DNA of 64,000 nt from positions 11,874,501-11,938,500 of the forward strand of contig NZ_JAQNDO010000001.1 of NCBI RefSeq assembly GCF_028369105.1, in the 5' to 3' direction. A model generated the notes under the pieces. The model had not been told where the DNA came from. It did no database searches and saw nothing but the letters and a program-made list of their open reading frames with translations. The position numbers and the translations under genes were made by a program. Origin of the DNA: Polyangium mundeleinium (lineage in GTDB: Bacteria; Myxococcota_A; Polyangia; Polyangiales; Polyangiaceae). Shown here in pieces: positions 26,093-34,351 of the stretch (the stretch's first letter is position 1; the number at the start of each line of letters is the position of its first letter).

Positions 26093-26317
26093 ATGCGAGC
26101 GCTTGTCCTCCGTCTCTCCCTCGTTGCCCTGTCCCTTGTTCTCGGTGGATGCTCGGATGACTTTGACGACCTCCCTTCGTGCGACAAGAAGGCGATCGCT
26201 TGCCAGAACAGTTGCTTCAAGGCCGGCCCCGCGTGCAACAGTTGCTGCACCGACGCCCGAGATGCGTGCAGGAAGGCCGAGAGCCACAGCTTCTTTTGGT
26301 GTCCCAACAAGGAATAG
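26093..26317 (+). CDS. Small Cys-rich lipoprotein 1
   Basis: ATG 26093 has AAGGAG 7 bases upstream. 74 residues: signal peptide with lipobox LGGC, an acidic spacer, then a Cys-rich stretch with eight Cys (CDKKAIACQNSC, ACNSCCTDARDAC). It resembles the next gene in Cys spacing, so the two are probably tandem paralogues. Function unknown. It lies on the plus strand inside a minus-strand mosaic. Confidence 0.8.
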   Translation: MRALVLRLSLVALSLVLGGCSDDFDDLPSCDKKAIACQNSCFKAGPACNSCCTDARDACRKAESHSFFWCPNKE

Positions 26318-26360
26318 CAGCGGCCTACAACCATCCTATGTTCGATGCCTCGAGGTCTTC

Positions 26361-26708
26361 ATGAAGAAGGTGCTGCTCGCGCTCGTGGTCCTGGCCTCCC
26401 TCGGAAGTTCGCGCCCGGGCTGCGGCCCGTACAGGCCGGAGCGCGACCGAGATGAGGAGGAGAAGCCGCGCAAAAGGCCCGAGATCTGCGACCAATTGGA
26501 CCGGGAGTGCTTTTATAGCTGCTTTCGACGAGAGGCGAGTTACAGTTGTGCCAACTGCTGCAATGAGAATTCCATCCTCTGCGGCAACCATGAGACGTAC
26601 GACTATGCGCCGTGTGAGCTGATCGATCCGGCCCCGGCACCCGCTCCGGACGCCGGGACGGGCGACGGCGGCACAGGTGAAGCGCCCGGGAAGGGGCCGC
26701 GGCCCTAA
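26361..26708 (+). CDS. Small Cys-rich lipoprotein 2
   Basis: 115 residues from ATG 26361, GAGG nearby. Signal peptide; the likely lipidated Cys is in SRPGC, which is only a loose lipobox. After a highly charged spacer comes a Cys cluster (CDQLDRECFYSCFRREAS, CANCCNENSILC) matching the spacing of the preceding gene, then a Pro/Ala/Gly-rich tail. It follows the first gene by 43 bases, probably the same transcript. It ends immediately before a TPR/PEGA gene relic on the other strand. Confidence 0.75.
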   Translation: MKKVLLALVVLASLGSSRPGCGPYRPERDRDEEEKPRKRPEICDQLDRECFYSCFRREASYSCANCCNENSILCGNHETYDYAPCELIDPAPAPAPDAGTGDGGTGEAPGKGPRP

Positions 26709-26710
26709 TG

Positions 26711-26928
26711 GGTGGATCGCGTCGAGCAAATACTCGGGGGCAACTCGGGCCGGCCGAGCTTTACGAGCAAGACGCCGAGCCGACCGCCGAATCCCCCAGC
26801 GATGCGAGCGCACGGAAGCGCATGTCCTCCGCGCTCTCCTCGCCCTCTTCCTTCTCGAGCGGCGCGTCCGTCCATGCGGGCGATGCGAGTCCACAGAGGA
26901 GAACCGATACGAGACCGAGGCGGAGCAT
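26711..26928 (-). pseudogene. Internally deleted fragment of TPR/PEGA gene (copy 3)
   Basis: From ATG 26928 the first ~45 codons match the intact gene. A deletion then joins codon ~46 directly to about codons 76-100 (LLVKLGRPEFAPEYLLDAI region). Nothing further downstream is present. It sits 34 bases after the intact sigma gene, which is the ancestral arrangement. Confidence 0.85.
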
Positions 26929-26962
26929 ACCCGCGATCGATATCGCAATCCGACAGCGACGT

Positions 26963-27841
26963 CTACCCGGACGAACCGTTCCCGCCGACCAACCAATGCC
27001 GTCGCCCCGAGGGTTTCACCACGAACGGCTCGGGAGCCCTTCCACGGCGCGGCACCACCGTCGTCGTCGCTGGCGCTGTCGCGGGCGGCTCGGGGTTTGT
27101 CAGTGGGCCCGAGACATCCGCTGCCCTTGCCACGTCGGCGGCCGATGCGCCGATGACGCGGGCAGCCCCGGTCGCGACGGCATGGGGCGCGTGCGGTGCG
27201 GGCCGGGGCAAGGCGAAGAACAGCATGGCGAGGAGAAGGTGTCCGAGCGGGTACGCATACTCGCTGACGGCCTTGAGGACGCGGCGTCCGAACAGAGCAA
27301 GCAGTCCGGGGCTGCCGAGGTACTGCTCCTTCGGTCCGAGGGCGCGCTGCATGTTCGTACGCGCGGCGGCGAGTCGTGATTTCACGGTTCCAAGCGGGAT
27401 ATCGAGCAGCTCGGCCGCCTCCGAACACGTGCACTCGGCGAGGTCGACGAGCACGATCACAAGGAACTGCTCCGGCGGAAGCATCTTCAAGGCCGATAGA
27501 AGCGCGCGACGGGCCTCGGAACGCCAAGCTTCCTTCTCCGGCGACACGTCCGGCGTCGCCGTGCGCTCCGCGTCGCCGAGGTCCGGACAGAAAAGCTCGC
27601 GTTCGCGTTGCGCTCGGCGCGCTTCCTCGCTCCGGAGGTTCTTGGCGATGCCGAACAGGAAAGGCCGAACCCCGTCGGGGTGTGGCGTGTAGCCGGAGAG
27701 CGCCGCGAGTCCCCGCAGCATGAGCTCCTGCATCCTGTCGGTGGCGAGGGTGTCCGAGCGACGTTGCAGCATGCATGCCACATCTGGACGAAGCGCGACC
27801 AGTTCGGACGTGAGCGGAGAGGGAATCGTTGTACGCGCCAT
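26963..27841 (-). CDS. ECF-like sigma factor with membrane-anchored C-terminal extension
   Basis: 292 residues. Region 2 at ~35-90 (LMLRGLAALSGYTP..FLFGIAKNLRSEEARRAQRER) and region 4 at ~115-165 (LPPEQFLVIVLVDLAECTCS followed by AAELLDIPLGTVKSRLAAAR). The normal sigma ends there, but ~120 residues follow. They include a hydrophobic helix (LGHLLLAMLFFAL, ~200-213) and an Ala/Pro/Thr-rich tail ending in GRRHWLVGGNGSSG. The tail recurs as relics at 23778 and 25649. The extension could tether the factor to the membrane. Downstream is a broken TPR/PEGA gene; upstream is lipoprotein cassette B. Confidence 0.87.
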   Translation of the reverse strand: MARTTIPSPLTSELVALRPDVACMLQRRSDTLATDRMQELMLRGLAALSGYTPHPDGVRPFLFGIAKNLRSEEARRAQRERELFCPDLGDAERTATPDVSPEKEAWRSEARRALLSALKMLPPEQFLVIVLVDLAECTCSEAAELLDIPLGTVKSRLAAARTNMQRALGPKEQYLGSPGLLALFGRRVLKAVSEYAYPLGHLLLAMLFFALPRPAPHAPHAVATGAARVIGASAADVARAADVSGPLTNPEPPATAPATTTVVPRRGRAPEPFVVKPSGRRHWLVGGNGSSG

Positions 27842-27972
27842 GTTCCCCCTTCATGATCGGCCGAGGAATTTGGATCGAAGAAATCGAGTGGCTCGCGTCG
27901 ATTTTCGTCGTGCCGCACAGGGATCCGACCTCTTGGTCCCAGCCGTGCCGAGCGGATCGGCCTTCTCCTCCC

Positions 27973-29118
27973 TCAGGTCGATGGCTCGCCGCCCTTTCGC
28001 TGGGCTTCGAGTTTGTCCCGAAGCTCGGTCATGCTCGTGATCCATTCTCGGTAAAAGCTCGGGGGCGGCTCCTTCTCGTGCATGGGTGGTTTTCGTTTCG
28101 CGCGTACCTTGAGCCATCGCTTTCGCGTGAGTTCCTTCGCCTTGAGCCCTTGCTCGAGGTCCACGAGCAGAGGCTCCAGCACGGCGAGCCCCTCCTCGGG
28201 CTTTTGGTTCACACCAGCGGACTCCGCGTACATGCGTGTCATCCTGCACTGCGCCTCGAAGTCCGAAAAGCCCAGTCGGACCACCTCGTTCCAGGCGTCG
28301 CGGTAGACCTCGAAGGGTTGTTCGGAACCACAGGCTGCACAAAAAGCATCTTGGACGATATATCGACGCACTTTGGGTACCAAAGGCTTGTAGGCATCAC
28401 ATGCGCGTGCCCGCACCACGACCTCCGCCTCGACCCGCCGGTAGTCATCCGCGATCTCGGCAAAGCCCCGACCCCGCGATCGTGCAAAGGCCTTATGAAC
28501 GGCGCGGCGCGCTTCCCAAATCGCCTCGTAGACTTGGTTGATTTCTTCCCCCTCAGGGCCCGGATCGTACGCTTCGACCTCGGTCCGGGTGACGCGATGT
28601 GGGTTGTGCTCGCCTCTTCGTTGGGCTTCGAGTTCGTCTCTTAGGTCCCCCAGGTGCTCGAGCTGTTCTTCGTAAAACATGGTGGACCGTTGCGCCGCCC
28701 TGGCTTGTTCCAGCCATCCCTCGAGCTCGGCGCGGAGCGGCTCGAGCACCGCGAGCCCTTCCTGGGGCTGCTCGTCGAACGCGCAAAAGTCCGCATACAT
28801 CAAGGAATGCATGCACTTCATGAGGGGCCCCGTGAAGCCGACGCGAACGAGATCGTTCCAGGCCTCTCGGCAGACCTCGAAGCTGGGACCCCTGCGACGC
28901 GCCAGCGAAAAGATCGACTCGGCGATGCGTCGCTTCGTCTCGAGCACGCCGAACTCGTCGTCACCCATGCACGCCACGAACTCGGTTTCGATCTTTCGGT
29001 AGTCGTCGACGACCTCGGCATAGCTTCGGGTCCGATTGAACGATTCCAACAGGATGGCGTTACTCGCTCTCGTGAGTTCCGAGAAGAGCTGATCGACTCT
29101 TACTTCTTGTGTGGTCAT
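27973..29118 (-). CDS. Partner protein of lipoprotein cassette B (two-domain form)
   Basis: Start ATG 29118, 13 bases after the lipoprotein stop. 381 residues, helical, no signal peptide. It contains two tandem copies of a ~170-residue domain (about 5-165 and 195-381), each with a DDYRK(R)xExE..., FEVCREAW(YRDAW)N...VR.GF, and PEEGLAVLEPL block, then ELRDxLEAQR. The single-domain homologue is at 23910-24548. The second copy also has extra Cys (FCAACGS). Not recognised as a known family. Position directly behind a Cys-tailed lipoprotein suggests a cognate partner. Confidence 0.83.
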   Translation of the reverse strand: MTTQEVRVDQLFSELTRASNAILLESFNRTRSYAEVVDDYRKIETEFVACMGDDEFGVLETKRRIAESIFSLARRRGPSFEVCREAWNDLVRVGFTGPLMKCMHSLMYADFCAFDEQPQEGLAVLEPLRAELEGWLEQARAAQRSTMFYEEQLEHLGDLRDELEAQRRGEHNPHRVTRTEVEAYDPGPEGEEINQVYEAIWEARRAVHKAFARSRGRGFAEIADDYRRVEAEVVVRARACDAYKPLVPKVRRYIVQDAFCAACGSEQPFEVYRDAWNEVVRLGFSDFEAQCRMTRMYAESAGVNQKPEEGLAVLEPLLVDLEQGLKAKELTRKRWLKVRAKRKPPMHEKEPPPSFYREWITSMTELRDKLEAQRKGGEPST

Positions 29119-29131
29119 ATCGTCTCGAATG

Positions 29132-29863
29132 TTACCATTTGATGTTCGGGTATATACACGATTTCCAAGGGCCTTCCGTTGGCCACTTCTTGTTCGCCAT
29201 GCATTGGTCATGACATTCATTACATCTTGACGCGTTCCACACGTGCCCGGGTTCGCTCTGCACAGGCGTGTCCAGGCAAGCCGTCCGGTGTCGATTGCAT
29301 TCCTTCTCCCATTTGGGCTTCTTCTGAATCGCCTCCGCGACATCCTTGGCAATCTCCATGGTGACAGCAAACACCATCGTCGCCACGCCCGCTTCAATGA
29401 GGATGTCGACGAAGATGGTCGTCACGGTCGTCACGGTCACGATCACGACCTCCCCGACCAGCCCCCGCTCCGGCATCGTCTGCCCGTTCGCAGGCGCGGG
29501 CGATTCGGCCAGGCGCAGCTTGCGCAGCCGGAGCAGCTCCTCCGGCACCTTCATGCCTCGCAGCGCGATCCGCGTGCAGCCCGCGAGATCCGCGTGCGGC
29601 ACGCCCTTCGACGCCACATCGACCACGCGGCCCTCTTCGTCGACCAGCACCTTGTAATCGAACGTGTAGGACCCCCGGTCAAGGTCACCTCCGAACTCCT
29701 CCGCACACGCTCGCAGGCGCTCGGCGGTGGCATCCGGCACACGCGGGCCCTCGCTCGCCGCCGGGTAGGTGATCTTGGCCCCGCAGCCGAGCGGGACGAG
29801 CGCCATCGTCGCGCAGCCGAGGAGCCCGAGCGAGAGGAGCGTTCGTGTGCGCTGGAACAGCAT
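29132..29863 (-). CDS. Lipoprotein of cassette B with Cys-rich C-terminal domain
   Basis: Start ATG 29863, the same start as in the paralogous frame at 25304; the longer frame upstream reads into tandem repeats. 243 residues: signal peptide with lipobox VPLGC, a segment resembling AgmX/TonB C-terminal domains (YTFDYKVLVDEEGRVVDVAS, ~55-115), and a hydrophobic region (~140-180, VVIVTVTTVTTIFVDILIEA). The tail of ~65 residues has six to seven Cys and two conserved Trp (KWEKEC, CLDTP, VWNASRCNECHDQC). The N-terminal half is nearly identical to cassette A while the middle differs. It may be a surface-delivered effector; unproven. Confidence 0.83.
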   Translation of the reverse strand: MLFQRTRTLLSLGLLGCATMALVPLGCGAKITYPAASEGPRVPDATAERLRACAEEFGGDLDRGSYTFDYKVLVDEEGRVVDVASKGVPHADLAGCTRIALRGMKVPEELLRLRKLRLAESPAPANGQTMPERGLVGEVVIVTVTTVTTIFVDILIEAGVATMVFAVTMEIAKDVAEAIQKKPKWEKECNRHRTACLDTPVQSEPGHVWNASRCNECHDQCMANKKWPTEGPWKSCIYPNIKW

Positions 29864-29934
29864 GGCCGAGATGCGACCAGACACCGGAGACCATCGCCAC
29901 GGTCGCGCGCTTCTTTTGCGGACCACGCTGACGT

Positions 29935-30318
29935 CACATGGATCCACGTCGACGCCACCCGACACCACGTCATCGTCGCCTCGAACCACGTCACCGTCGC
30001 CTTCGATGACGTCGAGTCGTCTGCGATCACGTCACCGTCGCCTCGAACCACGTCATCGTCACATCGAACCACGTCATCGTCACATCGAGCCACGTCGACG
30101 TCGTCCGGCACCACGTCACCGTCGACATGGACCACGTCACCGTCGACATGGACCACGTCACCGTCGCCTCCAAGGACATCGAGTCGCGTGCAACGACGTC
30201 GACGTCGCGTGCAACGACGTCGACGTCATCCGGGACCACGTCATCGTCGCCTCGCACCACGTCATCGTCGCCTCGAACCACGTCGACGCCGCCCGGGACC
30301 ATGCCATCGTCGACTGAC
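29935..30318. repeat. Second 21-bp tandem repeat array, about 18 degenerate copies
   Basis: The unit is close to ACCACGTCATCGTCGCCTCG plus one base (21 bp), with the core CCACGTC best conserved; variants insert GACATGG or GTGCAACGA blocks. The array lies directly upstream of the cassette B lipoprotein and keeps several frames open, producing spurious Asp/Val or Ser/Thr ORFs. The 605 bases between the lipoprotein start and the next gene are otherwise empty. Confidence 0.9.
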
Positions 30319-30413
30319 GGTACGATATCGCACACCCAGCCGTCCTACCGTGGGTCGTTCCGGCCCCGGTCGCCGAAATTTTGCTACTCAGACCACTGCG
30401 CGTCGATACGTTG

Positions 30414-30443
30414 TTGACAAAATTTCCCCCTTCTTGAAATGTA
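30414..30443 (+). promoter_or_regulatory. Candidate sigma-70-type promoter
   Basis: TTGACA at 30414-30419, with an AT-rich -10 candidate around 30437-30443 (AAATGTA), 26 bases before the start at 30469. The -35 is a perfect match; the -10 is weak. The stretch is unusually AT-rich for this window. Confidence 0.45.
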
Positions 30444-30468
30444 GGACACTGAGAAAGGGGATGACTGG

Positions 30469-30981
30469 ATGAGCAACGGACCCAAAGCGATCTACAACGG
30501 GCCGAGCGTGTGCGACATCACGGATATCAAGGACGACATCATCGACCTCCCGGACGGCGAGAAGCAACATCTCAAGTTCGAGAAGGACGGGTTCGAAGAG
30601 GTGCTCGACGAGCTCCTCAAGGCCAAAAGCGGCGCGCTCGCGAAGGCCGGTATCGCAATCGATGTCGTCGCGCGGATCGAGGGTCGCACGGGCAGGCTCA
30701 AGGTCGTCCGCGAGAAGAAGGGCATTGCGAAGAAGATGTACGAGGTCCTCGACGAGACCGAAGCGCACGAGGAACACCTGCGCGAAGGCGATATCGCGAT
30801 CGTCGCGAAGACCGTGCAGACGGCCGCGAAACACGTCGATCCCAGCGTGGCCGCGCCCTTCGAGAAGACGCTGAAGTATTACTCCCAGATCGGCGAGAAA
30901 GCCGCCGCGACGAGGCGCAAGAACGCCAAGGCTGCCGCAGAAGCCGCCGCCGCCGAAAAGGCGAGCGACGGCTCCACATGA
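30469..30981 (+). CDS. Hypothetical cytoplasmic protein
   Basis: 170 residues from ATG 30469, preceded by AAAGGGG about 8 bases upstream. No signal peptide or membrane segment. The middle part (~40-130) is Lys/Glu-rich and helical; the end is an Ala/Lys-rich coiled-coil-like tail (AAAEAAAAEKASDGST). I do not recognise a family. It shares composition and a TTGACA promoter with the protein at 59112, but I see no convincing alignment. Probably monocistronic. Confidence 0.75.
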   Translation: MSNGPKAIYNGPSVCDITDIKDDIIDLPDGEKQHLKFEKDGFEEVLDELLKAKSGALAKAGIAIDVVARIEGRTGRLKVVREKKGIAKKMYEVLDETEAHEEHLREGDIAIVAKTVQTAAKHVDPSVAAPFEKTLKYYSQIGEKAAATRRKNAKAAAEAAAAEKASDGST

Positions 30982-31019
30982 CGACTGCTTCGTGATGTCC
31001 GAACTCGCCCCTCTTCGCG

Positions 31020-31763
31020 TCAAGCCGCCTTGACGAACTTCTGCAACGATTGGGCGAGGTCGTGCGTCCGTTGTTGCTCGGGCGCGAGCTCCTGGAGGAC
31101 GAAATCACGCACGGGGGGTTCGAGCTCGTCCATGTCCCGCGCATATCGCTTTTTGCCCTGATCCTCGCCCTCTTCGAGCGCGGCGAGCGCGGCGCGGTGG
31201 CCGAGCAGGTCGGCGCCGCGCTGCACGATCCGCGCGAATGCGCCCCATACGCCCGAGCTCAGCGCGGGCTCGCCGCCGAGCTCGCGGACCTTGGCGCGTA
31301 GCTTGTCGACGCGCCGCTCGTGGCTCTCGTGGATCTGGCGCAGTGAGCTCGTCAGGTCCGGGTCGCGCACGCTGCGGAGCGCAAGATCGTAGGTCTCGAC
31401 GCTCGCGAGCTCGCCGCGCAAGAGGTCGTTCAGCCGGTCGAGCGTGCTCTCCTTCGAGGGCTCGCCCGTGCGCCGGGTCGAGGGGACTTCGTCTTTGAAC
31501 GCTTCCTTCGCGGACTCGGCCGCGGCGCGCGCGACGGTGGCCACCTCGCTCGCCGCCGCGGCGATGTCGCGGCCCGCGTGCCCGAGGTGGGCCTTGGCCC
31601 GCTCGATCGAGCCGCTCTCGCGTTCATCGCCGCCGCTGCGCTCGATCGGGGCGTTCTCCTCGCCCTGCACCTCGTGCTCGACGTCCGTTCGTCCGCTCGT
31701 CTCGGTGTCGCTGCCTTGGGGGACGTTCGTGGAATAGTCGGGCTGGCGCTTATCCTGGTTCAT
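31020..31763 (-). CDS. Ferritin-like DUF2383-type protein
   Basis: Start ATG 31763 (MNQDKRQ); upstream codons look non-coding. 247 residues. The N-terminal ~110 residues are polar and low-complexity, with an Ala-rich helix (AASEVATVARAAAESAKEAF). Residues ~120-235 form a four-helix bundle of the DUF2383/PA2169 kind: LNDLLRGELASVETYDLAL, then LRQIHESHERRVDKLRAKV, a central helix with GHRAALAALEEGEDQGKKRY and a last helix ending in FVKAA. Such proteins resemble ferritin-like folds; metal binding here is uncertain. Divergent from the deformylase gene. Confidence 0.8.
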   Translation of the reverse strand: MNQDKRQPDYSTNVPQGSDTETSGRTDVEHEVQGEENAPIERSGGDERESGSIERAKAHLGHAGRDIAAAASEVATVARAAAESAKEAFKDEVPSTRRTGEPSKESTLDRLNDLLRGELASVETYDLALRSVRDPDLTSSLRQIHESHERRVDKLRAKVRELGGEPALSSGVWGAFARIVQRGADLLGHRAALAALEEGEDQGKKRYARDMDELEPPVRDFVLQELAPEQQRTHDLAQSLQKFVKAA

Positions 31764-31839
31764 GCGCCGATCCCTGGGGCGCACGCGCGTCCACGTCGAG
31801 CGCGCGTCGTCCACGACGTCTCGTGGTAGGCTCGCCCCC

Positions 31840-32415
31840 GTGACGCTCCTCAAAATTGCTCAGATTGGACATCCGGTGCTCCGGAGCCGAGCGCGCGAGG
31901 TCGAGCGCGACGAGCTCGCCACGGCCGAGGTGCAGGCGTTCATCGACGACCTCGTCGAGACGATGCGCGACGCGAACGGCGCCGGCCTCGCCGCCACGCA
32001 GGTCCACGTGCCGAAGCGAATCGTGGCGATCGAGGTCAAGGACAACCCGCGGTACCCGTACAAGCCGAACATCCCGCTCACGATCGTGGTCAATCCGGTC
32101 GTCGAACCGCTCACGGAGGAGCGATTCGACAACAACGAGGGGTGCCTGTCGGTGCCGAACCTGCGCGGCATGGTCTCCCGGTTCGCCGAGGTGCGCGTGA
32201 CCGGCTGGGATCGGCACGGGGCGCCGTTCGAGCGCGTGGCGCGAGGTTTGACGGCGGGGACGTTCCAGCACGAGGTCGACCACCTCGACGGGAAGCTCTT
32301 CGTGGATCGGGTGACCGATACCTCGACGCTTTGCACGTGGGCCGAGTTCGACCGGTTCCACAAGCAGGCGTTCGTGGAGCGGATCGTGCCGTTCGTGAAG
32401 CGAATGGGGGGCTGA
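31840..32415 (+). CDS. def: Peptide deformylase
   Basis: Start GTG 31840 gives the typical N-terminus MTLLKIAQIGHPVLR; the longer frame is not conserved-looking. 191 residues with all three deformylase motifs in order: GAGLAATQV (motif 1), EGCLSVP (motif 2, metal-binding Cys), and QHEVDHLDG (motif 3, HExxH with two His ligands and catalytic Glu). It removes the N-formyl group from nascent proteins using Fe(II) or a related metal, in the cytoplasm. The vWA lipoprotein gene follows convergently 9 bases after the stop. Confidence 0.97.
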   Translation: MTLLKIAQIGHPVLRSRAREVERDELATAEVQAFIDDLVETMRDANGAGLAATQVHVPKRIVAIEVKDNPRYPYKPNIPLTIVVNPVVEPLTEERFDNNEGCLSVPNLRGMVSRFAEVRVTGWDRHGAPFERVARGLTAGTFQHEVDHLDGKLFVDRVTDTSTLCTWAEFDRFHKQAFVERIVPFVKRMGG

Positions 32416-32424
32416 TTCAGCGAA

Positions 32425-33693
32425 TCACTTCGGGATGACGATCCCGCAGGGGAACTGGACCGAAATGGAGTGGTCGCCCTGCTTGATCGTATCGCACGCG
32501 GTGCCGAGCAGCTCGATCTCGTCGGGGCTGTTCAGCCGCCAACCGTTCATGTCGTTGTAGGGCAGCGCCATGCCGTCGAGGTAGACCTGACCTTCGGCGG
32601 CCGCGGTCTCATCGACGATGCCGTTCAATTTGAGCACGCACGAGCGGACGCCGTTGATGATCTTGTCGAAGGCGTCGATCAGCGTTTGCGGGTCGAGCGC
32701 CTGGTAATACGTGGCCTTCTCGGCGCCGCCGATGGGCAGGCCCGCGCCCGCGTTCGCCAGGTCCTGCAAATGGCCGAGGCTCACCTCAGCGCCCACGCTG
32801 ATCACGAAGGTGCGGACGTCTTTGCCAAACGCGGCTTGCGCGGCGGCGATCGACTCGTCCTGGCCATTTTGCGGATTCGGCTCCGCGCAGGTGTCGGGCT
32901 CGCCGTCGGTCGCGAGCACGAGGATCTTCGGCCCCGGCTCCTGGTACGCGACGAGATCCGTGGTCACGGCCGTGATGCTCTCGCCGGTGGGCGTGTCGCC
33001 CGCGGGGCTCTGCGGGGCGTACACGGCGTCGATGGCCGCGTGGTTGTTCAGCGCGAGCGGCACCTTCGCGAGCATGGGGCACGTGCCGCCCGCGTTCCCG
33101 CCATTGCTCGTGTAAAGCGCGAGCCCGAACCGCACGTCCTTTTCGAGCTTCTTCACGATTCCGGTGTTCGGATCCATGAGCGTGTCGTAAAGGACGTCCC
33201 AGCGATTTCCATTGCCGAAGCCCTCGGTCATGCTGCCCGACTGGTCGATGAGCAACATCACGGTGGGGATCTGCTTGTCGAAATTGACGTTGACGTCGGC
33301 GCAGGCGTCGGCGCCGGTGCCCATGGTGCCCACCGACGTCACGAAGTCGATGCCGCCCATGCCGCCGGACCCGCCCTCGCCCGTGGGGATGCACCGGCCC
33401 TTGACGTTGCAGACACTCCCCGCGGGGCAGCCGGCCGCGCCAGAGGCGCAGTCCGCCGTGCAGGTGCCGCTGATGCCGCAATACAGGCCCTCTGGACACG
33501 CGAAGTCGTTGCCGCAGGTGCCGCCGCACTTGCCGGCGTAGACCGACTCGCAAGGCGCCGCACCGGTGCTGTTCGATCCACAACTCGCCGCGAGCGCGGC
33601 GACCCAGGACGCGAGCCCGATCGCGAGGGCGGGCACGAAGAGGCGGCGGAAAAACGTGGGCCGACGGTCATGACGATGACGCTCGAAGTGCAT
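32425..33693 (-). CDS. von Willebrand factor A-domain lipoprotein
   Basis: ATG 33693 has AGGAG 7 bases upstream; a TTG two codons earlier is not needed. 422 residues: a long basic signal peptide with lipobox AASC, a Cys-rich stretch (~40-110; CGGTCGNDFACPEGLYCG), a Gly-rich spacer, and a vWA domain (~140-360). The domain has a MIDAS motif (DQSGSM), a Thr in the TPTGES loop, and Asp in LATDGEPDTC. Cys-containing beta segments follow. vWA domains bind protein ligands through a metal; this is probably a surface adhesion or scaffold lipoprotein. Confidence 0.92.
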   Translation of the reverse strand: MHFERHRHDRRPTFFRRLFVPALAIGLASWVAALAASCGSNSTGAAPCESVYAGKCGGTCGNDFACPEGLYCGISGTCTADCASGAAGCPAGSVCNVKGRCIPTGEGGSGGMGGIDFVTSVGTMGTGADACADVNVNFDKQIPTVMLLIDQSGSMTEGFGNGNRWDVLYDTLMDPNTGIVKKLEKDVRFGLALYTSNGGNAGGTCPMLAKVPLALNNHAAIDAVYAPQSPAGDTPTGESITAVTTDLVAYQEPGPKILVLATDGEPDTCAEPNPQNGQDESIAAAQAAFGKDVRTFVISVGAEVSLGHLQDLANAGAGLPIGGAEKATYYQALDPQTLIDAFDKIINGVRSCVLKLNGIVDETAAAEGQVYLDGMALPYNDMNGWRLNSPDEIELLGTACDTIKQGDHSISVQFPCGIVIPK

Positions 33694-33829
33694 GTGCAAG
33701 CTCCTGTGTTTGTCCTTTCGTGAGTGTAACAGCCCACCACGCAGGCGCGCCGAGGTTCCGTGCCATCCCCTCGCGCATGGGCCTTTTGAGCATGGTCGCG
33801 GCGTGGTACCCTGCTCGCGGATCTCCTCG

Positions 33830-34351
33830 ATGCAGACTTATAACCTCGCGAAATTGAGGGCGGATCAGCCGAATTTGTGGCCGCCGCTCGTGCTGCCTGC
33901 GTGTCTGCTCGCGTGCGAGGCCGCGCCCGGGACCACGAGCTCCTTCGAGCTCGCCTACTTCGCCCAGGGCGTCCAGGATCCGACGATCGAACGTTTTTCG
34001 CTGGTGCACGCGACCGACGTCTCGGCCTCCGACGTCGAGGCGCTGCGCGCCGCCGGGCACGAGGATCTGCTGCACGTGGCGGCGGCCGGCGTGATCACGG
34101 CGATCCTGCGGGCGCGGGACGATCTCCGCGTGGCGCGCGTGTCGAAGCGTGGCCCGTGGCTGGATCTGCATCTCCAGCGGCTCGATGGGCGGGGTGACGG
34201 GGTGCTCGTCGTGTTCGGGACCCAGGGCGCGGATCCCGACGGCGTGCTCGCGGACGTGGTGAAGCACGTGCATGGCGCGCCGGGTGGGCGGAAGATCGCC
34301 GGCGCCGTGGCCTTCGGCGGAGGAAAGGCCGCGATCCGGGTCCTGTCATGA
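33830..34351 (+). CDS. Hypothetical protein, first gene of a coupled pair
   Basis: 173 residues from ATG 33830. The N-terminus (~20-35) is mildly hydrophobic (PPLVLPACLLACEAA) but is not a clear signal peptide. The rest alternates helices and strands (DDLRVARVSKRGPWLDLHL; GVLVVFGTQGADPDG). No family recognised. Its stop overlaps the next start as ATGA, so the two proteins are probably made in fixed ratio and may interact. Confidence 0.72.
   Translation: MQTYNLAKLRADQPNLWPPLVLPACLLACEAAPGTTSSFELAYFAQGVQDPTIERFSLVHATDVSASDVEALRAAGHEDLLHVAAAGVITAILRARDDLRVARVSKRGPWLDLHLQRLDGRGDGVLVVFGTQGADPDGVLADVVKHVHGAPGGRKIAGAVAFGGGKAAIRVLS

Noticed and set aside
29935-30318. Genuine Asp/Val- or Ser/Thr-repeat proteins from the array
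   Set aside because: Several frames are open at once because the period is a multiple of three; no start signal or signal peptide supports any.
21300-30400. Insertion sequence or phage as the cause of the mosaic
   Set aside because: No transposase, integrase, terminal inverted repeats or phage genes are visible; repeats are of host-type genes.
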